Source of the DNA: CAZNYN01 sp964577295
GTDB taxonomy: Bacteria > Synergistota > Synergistia > Synergistales > Synergistaceae
NCBI GenBank assembly: GCA_964577295.1
Contig: CAZNYN010000043.1
Coordinates: forward strand, 1-17,050
Direction: 5' to 3'
DNA length: 17,050 bases
Shown one piece after another: positions 1-7,461 of this stretch (positions are counted from its first letter, which is position 1; the number at the start of each line of letters is the position of its first letter). A program made the position numbers and the translations under genes. The notes under the pieces were generated by a model that saw only the letters and a list, made by a program, of their open reading frames with translations, made no database searches and was not told where the DNA came from.

Positions 1-39
1 TTCCGAGTTCGGAATGTAGGGGTACATTTTCTTGGACAT
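1..39 (-). CDS. Start of a minus-strand gene, possibly glycine dehydrogenase subunit 1 (GcvPA)
   Basis: Only the first 13 codons lie in the window; the rest runs off the left edge. The start is the ATG at 39, because GGAGG (51-47) lies 7 nt upstream. Another ATG at 43 is in a different frame and only 3 nt from the GGAGG. The visible peptide reads MSKKMYPYIPNSE. A tyrosine-rich start of the form YPYIPxS/T followed by an acidic residue is reminiscent of the N-terminus of GcvPA, but 13 residues cannot prove it. A near-consensus promoter at 211-239 and a leader of about 165 nt lie upstream. The gene is divergent from the GntR regulator, which may control it. Confidence 0.45.
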   Translation of the reverse strand, partial: MSKKMYPYIPNSE

Positions 40-137
40 TCATCTTCCTCCTATATGTAGTTTTTGTTTGTGTTAATCTTTTTTGAACAAGATAAAATTG
101 ACGCACACAACAGAAATACGGTAAAAAACATTTTTTC

Positions 138-174
138 GAGGCAATATCCGAAGAATAGGTTGCAAAATCGCCTC
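138..174 (-). other. Inverted repeat in the 5' leader of the left-edge gene
   Basis: GAGGC (138-142) and GCCTC (170-174) can pair. Inside them GCAA (141-144) can alternatively pair with TTGC (160-163), followed by CC (148-149) with GG (158-159). In the minus-strand transcript the fold is followed by an A-run and then a T-run. I do not recognise it as a known riboswitch class. It may be an attenuator-like or regulatory leader structure, or may be fortuitous. Confidence 0.3.
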
Positions 175-210
175 AAATGTGGTATACACTGAATACATAA
201 ACTTTCTTAG

Positions 211-239
211 TTTATATATCATTCTCATTTTTATGTCAA
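211..239 (-). promoter_or_regulatory. Strong sigma70-type promoter for the gene at the left edge
   Basis: On the minus strand TTGACA (239-234) is separated by 17 nt from TATAAA (216-211), an almost ideal spacing. Transcription would start near 204. That leaves a leader of roughly 165 nt before the ATG at 39, long for an ordinary 5' UTR. The promoter overlaps the start of the divergent regulator's own promoter region, as expected if one regulator controls both genes. Confidence 0.6.
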
Positions 240-244
240 GAGTT

Positions 245-274
245 TTTTCACAAATAGTCTATTGATTGTATAAT
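245..274 (+). promoter_or_regulatory. Probable promoter of the GntR regulator gene
   Basis: A perfect TATAAT box lies at 269-274, with a weak -35 (TTTTCA, 245-250) 18 nt upstream. Transcription would begin near 281. The ATG at 279 therefore could not be translated from this transcript, which supports the ATG at 309 as the real start. Confidence 0.45.
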
Positions 275-308
275 ATGTATGTCAAAGTCGGATAAAGGAG
301 TTGTTGGT

Positions 309-959
309 ATGGACATTTTGCACTTACAGGGAGAAACTGCGGCAGACTATGTTTATCTGCAGATAAGAAAGCACATTTTCGAAAAGAGGCTGACAATCGG
401 ACAGAGACTGCCAGAGACTGCGATAGCAAAGGAATTTGAAGTCAGCAGAACCCCTGTGCGAGAGGCATTGAGACGTCTTGAAAACGAGGGACTTGTACAG
501 ATAAAGCCGGGCTGGGGTGCATGTCTTGCCTCCCCCACACGGGAAGAAATTATAGACACTTACGAAGTCCGCGAGGATCTTGAAGTCATGGCCATACAGA
601 AAGCCGCAAAGAAAATAACTCCTCTGCAGCTCTGCCGCCTGCAGGAGAAAATCGACGCCGAAAGACAAACCTTTGCAAAGAGAGACCTCGAAGCCTACCT
701 CAAAGTAAATGACGACTTCCATATCATCATCGCAGAGTCTTCGGGCAACAACACTCTTGTAGGATACATTAAGAATATTCTCTCCCGTACATTTGTACAG
801 ACACTGTTCTTTGAATCCTTTTTTGACTTTGACTCAAATCCAAGCCTTGAGGAACATATCAAAATTCTCGGAGCTCTGGAGCGGCATGACGTTGATGAAT
901 GCGTCAAGCTGATGAAGGAGCACGTAGACCTTTCTATGAAGGCTTTGAAAACACAATAG
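309..959 (+). CDS. GntR-family transcriptional regulator, FCD (FadR/VanR-like) subgroup
   Basis: A DNA-binding regulator of 216 aa, the usual size for the FCD subgroup. Residues about 10-70 form the winged helix-turn-helix, with the recognition stretch SRTPVREALRRLENEGL at about 46-62, which is classic for GntR proteins. The C-terminal all-helical FCD domain carries the expected metal/ligand-site residues: Asp135/136 with His138 (DDFH), His183 and His205. Such proteins usually sense a small carboxylate or sugar acid. The start at 309 was chosen because AAAGGAG (294-300) lies 8 nt upstream; the upstream in-frame ATG at 279 has no ribosome binding site and would precede the likely transcription start. 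The gene is divergent from the left-edge gene and probably controls that gene and itself. Its effector is not visible from sequence. Confidence 0.9.
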   Translation: MDILHLQGETAADYVYLQIRKHIFEKRLTIGQRLPETAIAKEFEVSRTPVREALRRLENEGLVQIKPGWGACLASPTREEIIDTYEVREDLEVMAIQKAAKKITPLQLCRLQEKIDAERQTFAKRDLEAYLKVNDDFHIIIAESSGNNTLVGYIKNILSRTFVQTLFFESFFDFDSNPSLEEHIKILGALERHDVDECVKLMKEHVDLSMKALKTQ

Positions 960-983
960 CACTGCGTGCTAACCTATATACAC

Positions 984-1040
984 AAAAAACGGTTATACAT
1001 CTCCTTCCTTTCGGAATGGTGTGGGTGTATAATCGTTTTT
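984..1040. terminator. Two-sided intrinsic terminator between gntR and the helicase gene
   Basis: The outer stem pairs 985-999 with 1026-1040: AAAAACG, a G-T wobble, then TTATACA against the complementary arm. An inner hairpin TTCC/GGAA sits in the loop. The A-run on the left and T-run on the right allow termination in both directions. This fits the convergent genes ending at 959 and 1042. Confidence 0.85.
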
Positions 1041-1041
1041 G

Positions 1042-2616
1042 TTATTTTGTCTCCCAAGTGTCTTCAGTTGTCTTTATGCGGGCAATTTTTTCTTCAAATC
1101 CGAACACTGAGGCATCTATGGTATTTACTGTTAAATCGATTTGATCCATGTGTGAGAATGAATAGCCTTCCGGCAGCCTGTTTGCGAATCTTTTTACCTT
1201 GAGAAGAGCCTGCAGGTAGTTTCTCTCACTTCTTTTCAGGATATCAGCGGCTTCCATCGCATCGGGCGCGTCATTTTTGGCAAAGAGGACGGCGATTGCT
1301 ATATTGGGCGCGGCATCCATTTCGTCACTCCAAATATCTCCGAGTATTTTGCGGACTTTCTTTCGGAATTTTTGGTCTTTTATCTGGCCAAGCATCATGG
1401 ATACTTCCGCTAAAATTTCTTCCACGTCATCAATAACTTTTTTGTATCTGCGAATAGGCAGAGAGCAGTCGGCAATCATCCGCGCCTCCGTATCTATGGT
1501 TATCTCTTTTTTAAGCAGCCTGCCAACCGCCGGCAGCAGCTTTATCCTTGCTTCTTCGCACGGTTTGTCCAGTGTTTCCAAGTATAAAAGCCCCGTATCA
1601 TAGTCTCTGTGCTCTGCGCGGCTTCTTGGAATGTACGTTACGTACCCGGGGTTGAAGTATCCCTTTCTCCCTGCACGTCCTGCCATCTGCATAAATTCGT
1701 TCTTTGTAAGAGGCCCGTCTATGAGCTTTGCCATCTGTCCGAAAACTACTGTTTCGGCGGGCAGGTTGACACCGAGTGAAAGAGCATCCGTTCCTACGAC
1801 GACATCGATAATCCTCTCTCTGAAAGCCATTTCGACAAGAAGTTTTTCTTTGGGAAGCATAGAACCAAAGTAGGTGCCTACGCCGTGCAGCATTGTGTCT
1901 GGAACGGATGAGACTTCAAGGATTTCCGTCATCTCTCTTAATCTGGCTCTGTGTTCTCTGCTTATTTTTTTTCTGAATTTGCATATCTGAAGAGAGAGCC
2001 ACTCAGCGCCTTTTTTGGAAAAGACAAAGACAAGGGCATCATGTATGGAAGCAAAACGAATTCCTACCTTTTTAAATACAAGGTCTGTGACACGTGACTG
2101 TGTTTCGTACAGGGTAAATTCTCTTGATGCCATTTTTTCAAGATACGCTTTAACACCCGATGTATTGCCGAATGTTGCCGACATTACAAGGATGTCGCTG
2201 TCAAAGGATGTACTTCTCAGTCCGTCTATATATGCTCTGGCGCGTTCCGGATCATTGAAAATAAAGTGAAATTCGTCCACTATAACTTTCTGGTTCGGAA
2301 AACGCGCATATTTTAACGTATATATCTCCTGTGTGCAGCAAAGAACCTGCGCACCGGCATTTTTTTTGAAATCGCCCGTTTCAAGACCGACATCAAATCC
2401 CATTGATTTTAAGTCCATGTAGCGCTCATTGGACAGCGCTTTTATTGGGGCTGTGAATATAACTCTCCCGGTGGGAAGTGCCGGAGAGCCGTTCATGTCC
2501 ATAAGTCCCGCCCAAACATACGCGACAACGGTTTTGCCGCTGCCTGTGGGGGCTGAAAGTATCGCGCTTTGTCCCGATATTGCCTTTATTGCCTCATTCT
2601 GCCAGTCATAAAACAT
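1042..2616 (-). CDS. Compact Ski2-like DExH-box RNA/DNA helicase
   Basis: An ATP-dependent superfamily 2 helicase of 524 aa. The order of motifs is clear: a Q-like start (FYDWQNEAI, 2-10), Walker A APTGSGKT (22-29), motif Ia around TAPIKALSNER (55-65), Walker B DEFH (114-117), SAT (146-148), motif V GTDALSLGVNLPA (275-287) and motif VI QMAGRAGRKG (310-319). DEFH with the GVNLPA and GRAGRKG forms is typical of the Ski2/Mtr4/Hel308 group. After the two RecA domains there are only about 200 residues, so it is much shorter than eukaryotic Ski2 proteins and starts almost directly at the Q motif. It begins 3 nt after the GNAT stop codon with no good ribosome binding site of its own, so translation is probably coupled. 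A role in RNA unwinding is an inference from the family. Confidence 0.88.
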   Translation of the reverse strand: MFYDWQNEAIKAISGQSAILSAPTGSGKTVVAYVWAGLMDMNGSPALPTGRVIFTAPIKALSNERYMDLKSMGFDVGLETGDFKKNAGAQVLCCTQEIYTLKYARFPNQKVIVDEFHFIFNDPERARAYIDGLRSTSFDSDILVMSATFGNTSGVKAYLEKMASREFTLYETQSRVTDLVFKKVGIRFASIHDALVFVFSKKGAEWLSLQICKFRKKISREHRARLREMTEILEVSSVPDTMLHGVGTYFGSMLPKEKLLVEMAFRERIIDVVVGTDALSLGVNLPAETVVFGQMAKLIDGPLTKNEFMQMAGRAGRKGYFNPGYVTYIPRSRAEHRDYDTGLLYLETLDKPCEEARIKLLPAVGRLLKKEITIDTEARMIADCSLPIRRYKKVIDDVEEILAEVSMMLGQIKDQKFRKKVRKILGDIWSDEMDAAPNIAIAVLFAKNDAPDAMEAADILKRSERNYLQALLKVKRFANRLPEGYSFSHMDQIDLTVNTIDASVFGFEEKIARIKTTEDTWETK

Positions 2617-2619
2617 AAA

Positions 2620-3099
2620 TTATAATTTTATCTTCAAAACCGGGAGGATGCGATCCAGATTACCGACTTTAAAGAGCTCCTCTCCGATTTGTTCCGCCCC
2701 CAAGTGAGTAAAAAATTCAGTGCCGCTTGGGTCGGAAAGTATGTAAATTTCCTCGGCGCCCACTGTTTCCGCAGTCTCACAGGCGTGAAGAAAAAGCTCT
2801 CCGCCTATGCCGCTTCCGATATATTCCGGAATGACCCACATATGACGAATCCACCACTGGCCTCTGCTTTCGTCTTTTTCCAGAGCATAGAAGCCTATTT
2901 TTTCCTCGGTCTCTTCATTCTCGGCCAAATAGACAATATTGTTCTCGATAAATTCCTCTTGTATTAAGAGAAAATTCCGAAATTCATTCATTACTTCGAC
3001 AGGATATTCCCAGTACCCTTTGGAGCTCCATGCTATATCCGACAGTTCTTCCGCTTCTTCAGGTACCGCAGGACGTATTCGCACGTCATCATCTAACAT
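2620..3099 (-). CDS. GNAT-family N-acetyltransferase
   Basis: A 159-aa protein of usual GNAT size. Acetyl-CoA binding motif A is seen at about 88-100 (WVIPEYIGSGIGG), where the Y-I-G-S-G-I-G turn binds the pyrophosphate. The C-terminal half has the typical strand and FFTHLGAE segment (129-136) of motif B. The substrate is not predictable. The start at 3099 is preferred because a purine-rich GAGGAGAAG site lies about 10-13 nt upstream. A TACAAT -10-like box (3147-3142) would place the transcript start near 3135, downstream of the earlier in-frame starts at 3171 and 3153; these would add up to 24 basic residues unlike the family. It is the first gene of a two-gene unit with the helicase. Confidence 0.82.
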   Translation of the reverse strand: MLDDDVRIRPAVPEEAEELSDIAWSSKGYWEYPVEVMNEFRNFLLIQEEFIENNIVYLAENEETEEKIGFYALEKDESRGQWWIRHMWVIPEYIGSGIGGELFLHACETAETVGAEEIYILSDPSGTEFFTHLGAEQIGEELFKVGNLDRILPVLKIKL

Positions 3100-3252
3100 A
3101 TCTGTAAATCTTCTCCTCTTGTGTCTAAAGATATTTTGGCTATTGTACCACATCGTTGTAAAAGCAATCACCGATGTTCTTATTATTGAATACTGGTAAT
3201 TTTACAAAAATAAAAATTAATAAATGAATATACTTAAATTTTTTTACAGAAC

Positions 3253-3281
3253 TTGATAGCATGTCAAATGTGTGCTAGTAT
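3253..3281 (+). promoter_or_regulatory. Likely promoter of nhaC
   Basis: TTGATA (3253-3258) is spaced 17 nt from TAGTAT (3276-3281). Transcription would start near 3288, about 245 nt before the nhaC start codon. The long leader is unusual for a simple transporter gene. Confidence 0.45.
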
Positions 3282-3457
3282 TAGCGGACTCACAACAAAA
3301 GTGTTTTTTTGGATATATGCGGTGTCTGGCGGATGGTTTCAGCGACATTGATGTTTATTTAACAATAACAGACTAGATAAATTTTTCTTTGGCTTACAGA
3401 GAAATTTTATTATGTCCGCTGTTGCATTCTGCTTTCCGCCTCTTTAGCATCTCAAAA

Positions 3458-3475
3458 CGGAGAAAAAGTTCTCCG
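3458..3475 (+). other. Perfect hairpin in the nhaC leader
   Basis: CGGAGAA (3458-3464) and TTCTCCG (3469-3475) form a 7-bp stem with the tetraloop AAAG. No T-run follows, so it is not an intrinsic terminator. It lies about 45 nt upstream of the nhaC ribosome binding site and could be one arm of a regulatory leader. Confidence 0.4.
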
Positions 3476-3533
3476 CAGGCTGCATATTATCGATTTAAAC
3501 GCTTCGTTGCCAACTAAAAGGGAGGTAATGTTT

Positions 3534-4967
3534 ATGTCAGAAAGCGGCTCAAAGAAAAAGACGGCAAGACTTCCGCATTTATGGGAGGCTCTCCTGACTT
3601 TTGCGGTAATGATTGTTGTAATGGCAATCGGAATAGTAGTCTTCCATGTCGATCCGCACATGCCTATGTTTATAGGAACACTCTTTGCTGCGGTAATGGC
3701 TCTTCATCTCGGATTCACTTGGGACGAAGTCGAAAAGAGTATGTTTGACGGCATTTACCGTGCTCTTCAAGCGATCATTATTCTTGCTATAGTCGGCATT
3801 CTTGTCGGGGTATGGCTTGTATCGGGAGTCGTACCGACAATGATCTATTACGGGCTTAAAGTTCTCAATCCAAGCATATTTCTTGTCGCCACACTTCTTA
3901 TATGCTCTATTACATCACTCGCAACGGGAACTTCTTGGGGGACAATGGGGACGATGGGCATAGCTCTTATGGGAGTTGCACTTGGTCTCGGATTCACTCC
4001 GGGAATGGCTGCGGGAGCTATCATATCCGGTGCCTATTTCGGCGATAAGATGTCTCCTCTCTCCGACACTACAAATCTGGCACCCGCAATGGCGGGAACA
4101 GATGTATTCACACACGTTAAATTCATGACACCTTCAACAGCCGTGACATATGTAATATGCATCGCTTTCTTCGCATTCATAGGCAGCGGGCACGAAGGAA
4201 ATGCGGACTTGAGCAAAATTGACTCCATTCTTAAAGGACTTGGAGATCTCTTTACAATTTCCCCGCTCCTCCTCCTCCCCCCTCTTGTGGTTATTTTTGC
4301 AATAGCTTTTAAAATCCCCGCAATACCGGGCATAGTACTGGGGATTATCTCAGCGGCAATACTAGGCCCTATATTCCAGGGCGGAAACTGCACATTCGGA
4401 GATATGCTCAATTGCGGTATGGGCGGCTTTGAATCAAAAACAGGAATTGAAGATTTGGACTCACTGCTCTCCGCAGGCGGACTTCAGGCTATGATGTTCT
4501 CCATATCAATGACAATCTTGGCTATGATGTTCGGAGGAATTATGGAAACATCGAGACAGCTTGATGTAATTATCGAGCGTATTTTAAGATACATACACAA
4601 TGACGTCGCTCTTGTCGGAGTTACGGAGCTTACCTGCGTTGCGTCAAACGCAACAATACCGGAGCAGTACATATCTATAATACTGCCGGGCCGTATGTAT
4701 GCAGAAGCTTACGACAAGCGCGGGCTTGCCCCAGAGACTCTCTCTAACGCTCTTGAAGGAGCCGGCACGGTTACATCGGCTCTTATACCGTGGAATACCT
4801 GCGGTGTCTACATATTGGGCGTTTTGGGAGTCGGAGTGGCGGACTATCTGCCATATGCAATTTTCAACTGGCTGATGCCCGTTGTGGTCTTCGCAATGGC
4901 ATTTATGGGCATCACAATCCGCTACAAAGACGGCAGAAAAGGCAAAAAAGCAGCACCCGCAGTATAA
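3534..4967 (+). CDS. nhaC: Na+/H+ antiporter, NhaC family
   Basis: An inner-membrane secondary transporter of 477 aa, expected to exchange cytoplasmic Na+ for H+, or to carry a related substrate exchange as some NhaC-family members do. The hydrophobic profile suggests about 10-12 membrane segments, beginning at residues 17-37 and 45-60. Family signatures are clear: GTSWGTMGTMG (132-142) and GAYFGDKMSPLSDTTNLAPA (166-185), whose Asp residues (171 and 178) are the probable ion site, plus a C-terminal ASNATIPEQY segment and the TSALIPWNTCG stretch near the end. The ATG at 3534 is chosen because GGGAGG (3520-3525) lies 8 nt upstream; the ATG at 3528 would be only 2 nt away. It is a single-gene unit ended by the terminator at 4983-5014. 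Confidence 0.92.
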   Translation: MSESGSKKKTARLPHLWEALLTFAVMIVVMAIGIVVFHVDPHMPMFIGTLFAAVMALHLGFTWDEVEKSMFDGIYRALQAIIILAIVGILVGVWLVSGVVPTMIYYGLKVLNPSIFLVATLLICSITSLATGTSWGTMGTMGIALMGVALGLGFTPGMAAGAIISGAYFGDKMSPLSDTTNLAPAMAGTDVFTHVKFMTPSTAVTYVICIAFFAFIGSGHEGNADLSKIDSILKGLGDLFTISPLLLLPPLVVIFAIAFKIPAIPGIVLGIISAAILGPIFQGGNCTFGDMLNCGMGGFESKTGIEDLDSLLSAGGLQAMMFSISMTILAMMFGGIMETSRQLDVIIERILRYIHNDVALVGVTELTCVASNATIPEQYISIILPGRMYAEAYDKRGLAPETLSNALEGAGTVTSALIPWNTCGVYILGVLGVGVADYLPYAIFNWLMPVVVFAMAFMGITIRYKDGRKGKKAAPAV

Positions 4968-4982
4968 AAGTTACGTTGTAAG

Positions 4983-5014
4983 AAAAAAGAGACGGGGCTT
5001 CCCGTCTCTTTTTT
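4983..5014. terminator. Two-sided intrinsic terminator after nhaC
   Basis: A perfect 14-bp stem (4983-4996 with 5001-5014) runs AAAAAAGAGACGGG, loop GCTT, then its complement ending in TTTTTT. The A-run and T-run let it act on both strands, serving nhaC and the convergent RocB-like gene. Confidence 0.93.
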
Positions 5015-5039
5015 CTTGCTCCAAACGCTGTAACCAATT

Positions 5040-6656
5040 TTAATTGACTTTTTTCGACAGGGTCTTGATTGTCTCTCTTAAAAGTTCGGGCAGTATCTCT
5101 AATGAGTAGTGCAGGTGGAGTTTTTCCATTTTTTTATGCGGATATTCGCCGCTCGGACCTATATTTACAACAGGAAGCCCCAGCCCGTTCATCTCTGTAA
5201 GCGGTATGCTGTATATATCTTTCCAGCCCGGCACATTGCTGCTGTAAGAGTCCAAATCTTCATCGGAAACTTTTCCTCCGACATAGCTTAAATCGCATAG
5301 CCCGGCAAAAAATTCTTCTTCCGTGATTTTTATGCCGTATTTCTCACCGGCGAGCTTCTCTATTTCACGAATGGATGAGACAACTTCTTTGTCGCGCGGG
5401 TTTTCCGTAAAGTCGGTTCTCACCGGCAGCCACGGAGGCAGGAAGAAGCATACTGCATAAGGGCCTTCCTCACCCGACATATCGGCGATTTTATCCGCTA
5501 TTTTTATTCCGCGTTCTCTCATATCTCCCGAAGGCAGGTTTTTTATAAAGCTTTCCAGCTCTTCGTCAAAATTTGCTCCGTATGATGAGCGTGCAGACTC
5601 TGTCAGTTCGCTTAACGTAAATACTTTGGGAGCGGACGGCACAAAATCACAGCCGTTATAACCCGAGGCAACCATATTCCTGTGTGACTCCACAAGCTGA
5701 GCAGATGTCTGAGATATCGCATAGGCGACGATACTCTTCATTTGTTCCATGACAATGCCGGGAGTATTTACAGTGGTGAAGCAGTTAAAATAGGCGTAGG
5801 CTCTGTCGGGAAGCGTGACACTGTATCCTTCTTTCATGACTCTCATATCGAGGCATATCCAGGATGCTTCCGTCTTTCCGTGCAGAGGATCGGCAAGGTA
5901 CGGGTTGCCTTCCGCATAGCTTATCAGACGTGAAAGAGCAAGTGCGGAGGAAAAGCCGCCGTAACAGTTTCCCACATGTGCGGCGCGTCCGCGTATATAG
6001 AAGCTCGGCATCAACTTTCCGAGCGTTCCCAAGAATACCATAGGTCCTACTTCTCCGGACTTTCCGGCCTCGCCGGGTTCTGTGTTCAGGGCCGCAAGAA
6101 AATCTGTTCCCCTGCTTTGCATTTCGGCAAGTGCGGGAAGCACTCCTCTCATGCCTGCGCTTGAGTTTTCTTCGTCTCCCACAAATGCGGCCACGAGGTT
6201 TACGTCAAAGAGGTTTCTGTCTGCGGCAAATTCTTCAAGCAAATCTACCTCAAGAGCGACTCCGCACTTCATATCCATTGTTCCTCTGCCGTAAAGCACG
6301 TCTTTTTCTTCTTCAGCAGAGAATCTTTTTGCAAGCTCATCGGGGCTAAAGGCATAAGGTGTGTCATCTCCGTAGATTTTTATATCGACGACATCGTAGT
6401 GTGCCACCATCAGTATTGTTCTGTTTGTGGCTTTTGCTGCGTCTACTCTTGCAACAAGAGAGTGCAGGTTATGGGGCGAGCCTTCAAGGGAAGTTTTTAT
6501 CCACTGAAGGTGCTGTGGATTTTCCGTAAAATACGGAAGAGCAGACAACCGCTCTCTTATCCACTCTCCCGGCGCACTTTCGGCAGCACTCTCCGTAATG
6601 CTCGGTATGGCAACAAGTTCTTTGATAATTTTTAAAAGATAATCCCTCTTACTCAA
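5040..6656 (-). CDS. M20-family metallopeptidase, RocB-like (arginine utilisation protein RocB type)
   Basis: A cytoplasmic zinc hydrolase of 538 aa, matching the long RocB branch of M20 (ordinary M20 amidohydrolases are near 400 aa). Expected metal and catalytic residues are present: His86 and Asp88 in AHYDVVD, Asp128 in GRGTMDMKCG, Glu162/Glu163 in GDEENSSAGM, Glu193 in NTEPGE, and a late His in the YPHKKMEKLH segment near the C-terminus. B. subtilis RocB lies in the arginine-catabolism regulon, but its exact reaction is not settled, so the substrate here is open (a peptide or N-substituted amino acid is likely). The start is the TTG at 6656: GGAGG (6669-6665) lies 8 nt upstream and the protein then begins MSKRDYLLKIIKEL. 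The ATG at 6719 would add 21 residues without a ribosome binding site and run through the divergent promoter region. Confidence 0.85.
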   Translation of the reverse strand: MSKRDYLLKIIKELVAIPSITESAAESAPGEWIRERLSALPYFTENPQHLQWIKTSLEGSPHNLHSLVARVDAAKATNRTILMVAHYDVVDIKIYGDDTPYAFSPDELAKRFSAEEEKDVLYGRGTMDMKCGVALEVDLLEEFAADRNLFDVNLVAAFVGDEENSSAGMRGVLPALAEMQSRGTDFLAALNTEPGEAGKSGEVGPMVFLGTLGKLMPSFYIRGRAAHVGNCYGGFSSALALSRLISYAEGNPYLADPLHGKTEASWICLDMRVMKEGYSVTLPDRAYAYFNCFTTVNTPGIVMEQMKSIVAYAISQTSAQLVESHRNMVASGYNGCDFVPSAPKVFTLSELTESARSSYGANFDEELESFIKNLPSGDMRERGIKIADKIADMSGEEGPYAVCFFLPPWLPVRTDFTENPRDKEVVSSIREIEKLAGEKYGIKITEEEFFAGLCDLSYVGGKVSDEDLDSYSSNVPGWKDIYSIPLTEMNGLGLPVVNIGPSGEYPHKKMEKLHLHYSLEILPELLRETIKTLSKKVN

Positions 6657-6753
6657 AATGACCGCCTCCATGCACTTTTGCTTGACATTATGCCCTCTCT
6701 CGGTGACACTCTTCTTCATACAGCGATATCATAAGGAGAAAGGATGCTGTTCA
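6657..6753. promoter_or_regulatory. Divergent control region between the RocB-like gene and the CoA-transferase operon
   Basis: This 97-nt gap must hold promoter elements for both directions unless the RocB-like promoter extends into the CoA-transferase gene. A perfect plus-strand TTGACA lies at 6682-6687, but its -10 at 17 nt (GACACT) is poor. A minus-strand CATAAT (6692-6687) overlaps the TTGACA. Ribosome binding sites flank it: GGAGG (minus, 6669-6665) and GGAGAAAGG (plus, 6735-6743). The overlap suggests that the two transcripts compete or share control. Confidence 0.4.
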
Positions 6754-7461
6754 ATGGCAAGACCTTTTATCAAACCAATAATATCCCCCAAAGAGGCCGC
6801 GCGCAAGGTGAAAAGCGGCACTTCGTTAATGGTAGGAGGATTTAACTACGGAGGCGCACCCTACACTCTCATTGACGCCCTCTGTGAAGAAGGAACTTCA
6901 CTGATAGATCTTATCTGCGTGGACACAAGCTATTTTAATGACAAGGCAACAGAGCCCGTCGGCGTGGCCAAGCTTGTGGTAAACGGGCAGGTACGCTCTT
7001 TTATCGGCTCTCACATCGGGCTGAACAAAAAGACACAGCAGCTCTGCACAAGCGGAGAAATAAAGATAGACCTTATTCCGATGGGCACATACGTCGAGAG
7101 GATAAGAGCGGGAGGCGCTGGACTCGGAGGTATTTTGACAAGAACCGGCATTGATACTGTATATGAAGAGGGCAGAGAAACTATCGAGCTCGACGGCGTC
7201 CGCTACATTATCGAGCGTCCGCTGCGCGCGAATGTGGCATTCATAAAGGCAAACATTGCGGACAAAGCGGGCAACTTAACATATTTCGGGACAAACAGAA
7301 ATTTCAATCCTACAATAGCGACGGCGGCAGATATAGTTATAGCCGAAGCAGACACTATTGTTGAAATAGGAGAGATTGAGCCCGACATGGTTGTTACACC
7401 GGGAATATTCATAGACGCATTGGTCTTGAAGGGAGAGAGTTTTTATGCTTCCAGAACTTAA
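6754..7461 (+). CDS. Acyl-CoA:carboxylate CoA-transferase, alpha subunit
   Basis: Subunit A (235 aa) of a class I 3-oxoacid CoA-transferase, which moves CoA between an acyl-CoA and a free carboxylate such as acetate, butyrate or acetoacetate. The glycine-rich N-terminal loop is seen at 27-35 (VGGFNYGGA), and the typical subunit-A stretch RAGGAGLGGILTRTGIDT lies in the middle. The ATG at 6754 is supported by GGAGAAAGG at 6735-6743; the ATG at 6744 is out of frame. The last 17 nt overlap the start of the beta subunit gene, so the two are translated together in equal amounts. The context suggests amino-acid or short-chain fatty-acid fermentation, but the acid it prefers cannot be told. AtoD is a family name only. 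Confidence 0.88.
   Translation: MARPFIKPIISPKEAARKVKSGTSLMVGGFNYGGAPYTLIDALCEEGTSLIDLICVDTSYFNDKATEPVGVAKLVVNGQVRSFIGSHIGLNKKTQQLCTSGEIKIDLIPMGTYVERIRAGGAGLGGILTRTGIDTVYEEGRETIELDGVRYIIERPLRANVAFIKANIADKAGNLTYFGTNRNFNPTIATAADIVIAEADTIVEIGEIEPDMVVTPGIFIDALVLKGESFYASRT

Larger units (their letters stand above)
3100..3533. other. Gene-free region between the GNAT gene and nhaC
   Basis: This 434-nt divergent gap holds the upstream region of the GNAT gene, an AT-rich stretch (about 3180-3245), a likely promoter for nhaC (3253-3281) and about 245 nt of leader with a perfect small hairpin at 3458-3475. Two tiny ATG-started frames (3317-3376 and 3412-3447) have no convincing ribosome binding site. 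I see no larger gene on either strand. Confidence 0.6.

Noticed and set aside
178..190. GTATAC palindrome as a GntR/FCD operator
   Set aside because: Symmetry stops at 6 bp, which is expected by chance in AT-rich DNA; only comparison with related genomes could support it.
3317..3376. Possible 19-codon small peptide in the nhaC leader
   Set aside because: No ribosome binding site is seen and the composition is not suggestive of a membrane or leader peptide.
3412..3447. Possible 11-codon leader peptide followed by the hairpin at 3458
   Set aside because: An attenuator would need a regulatory codon run and a terminator hairpin with a T-run; neither is present.
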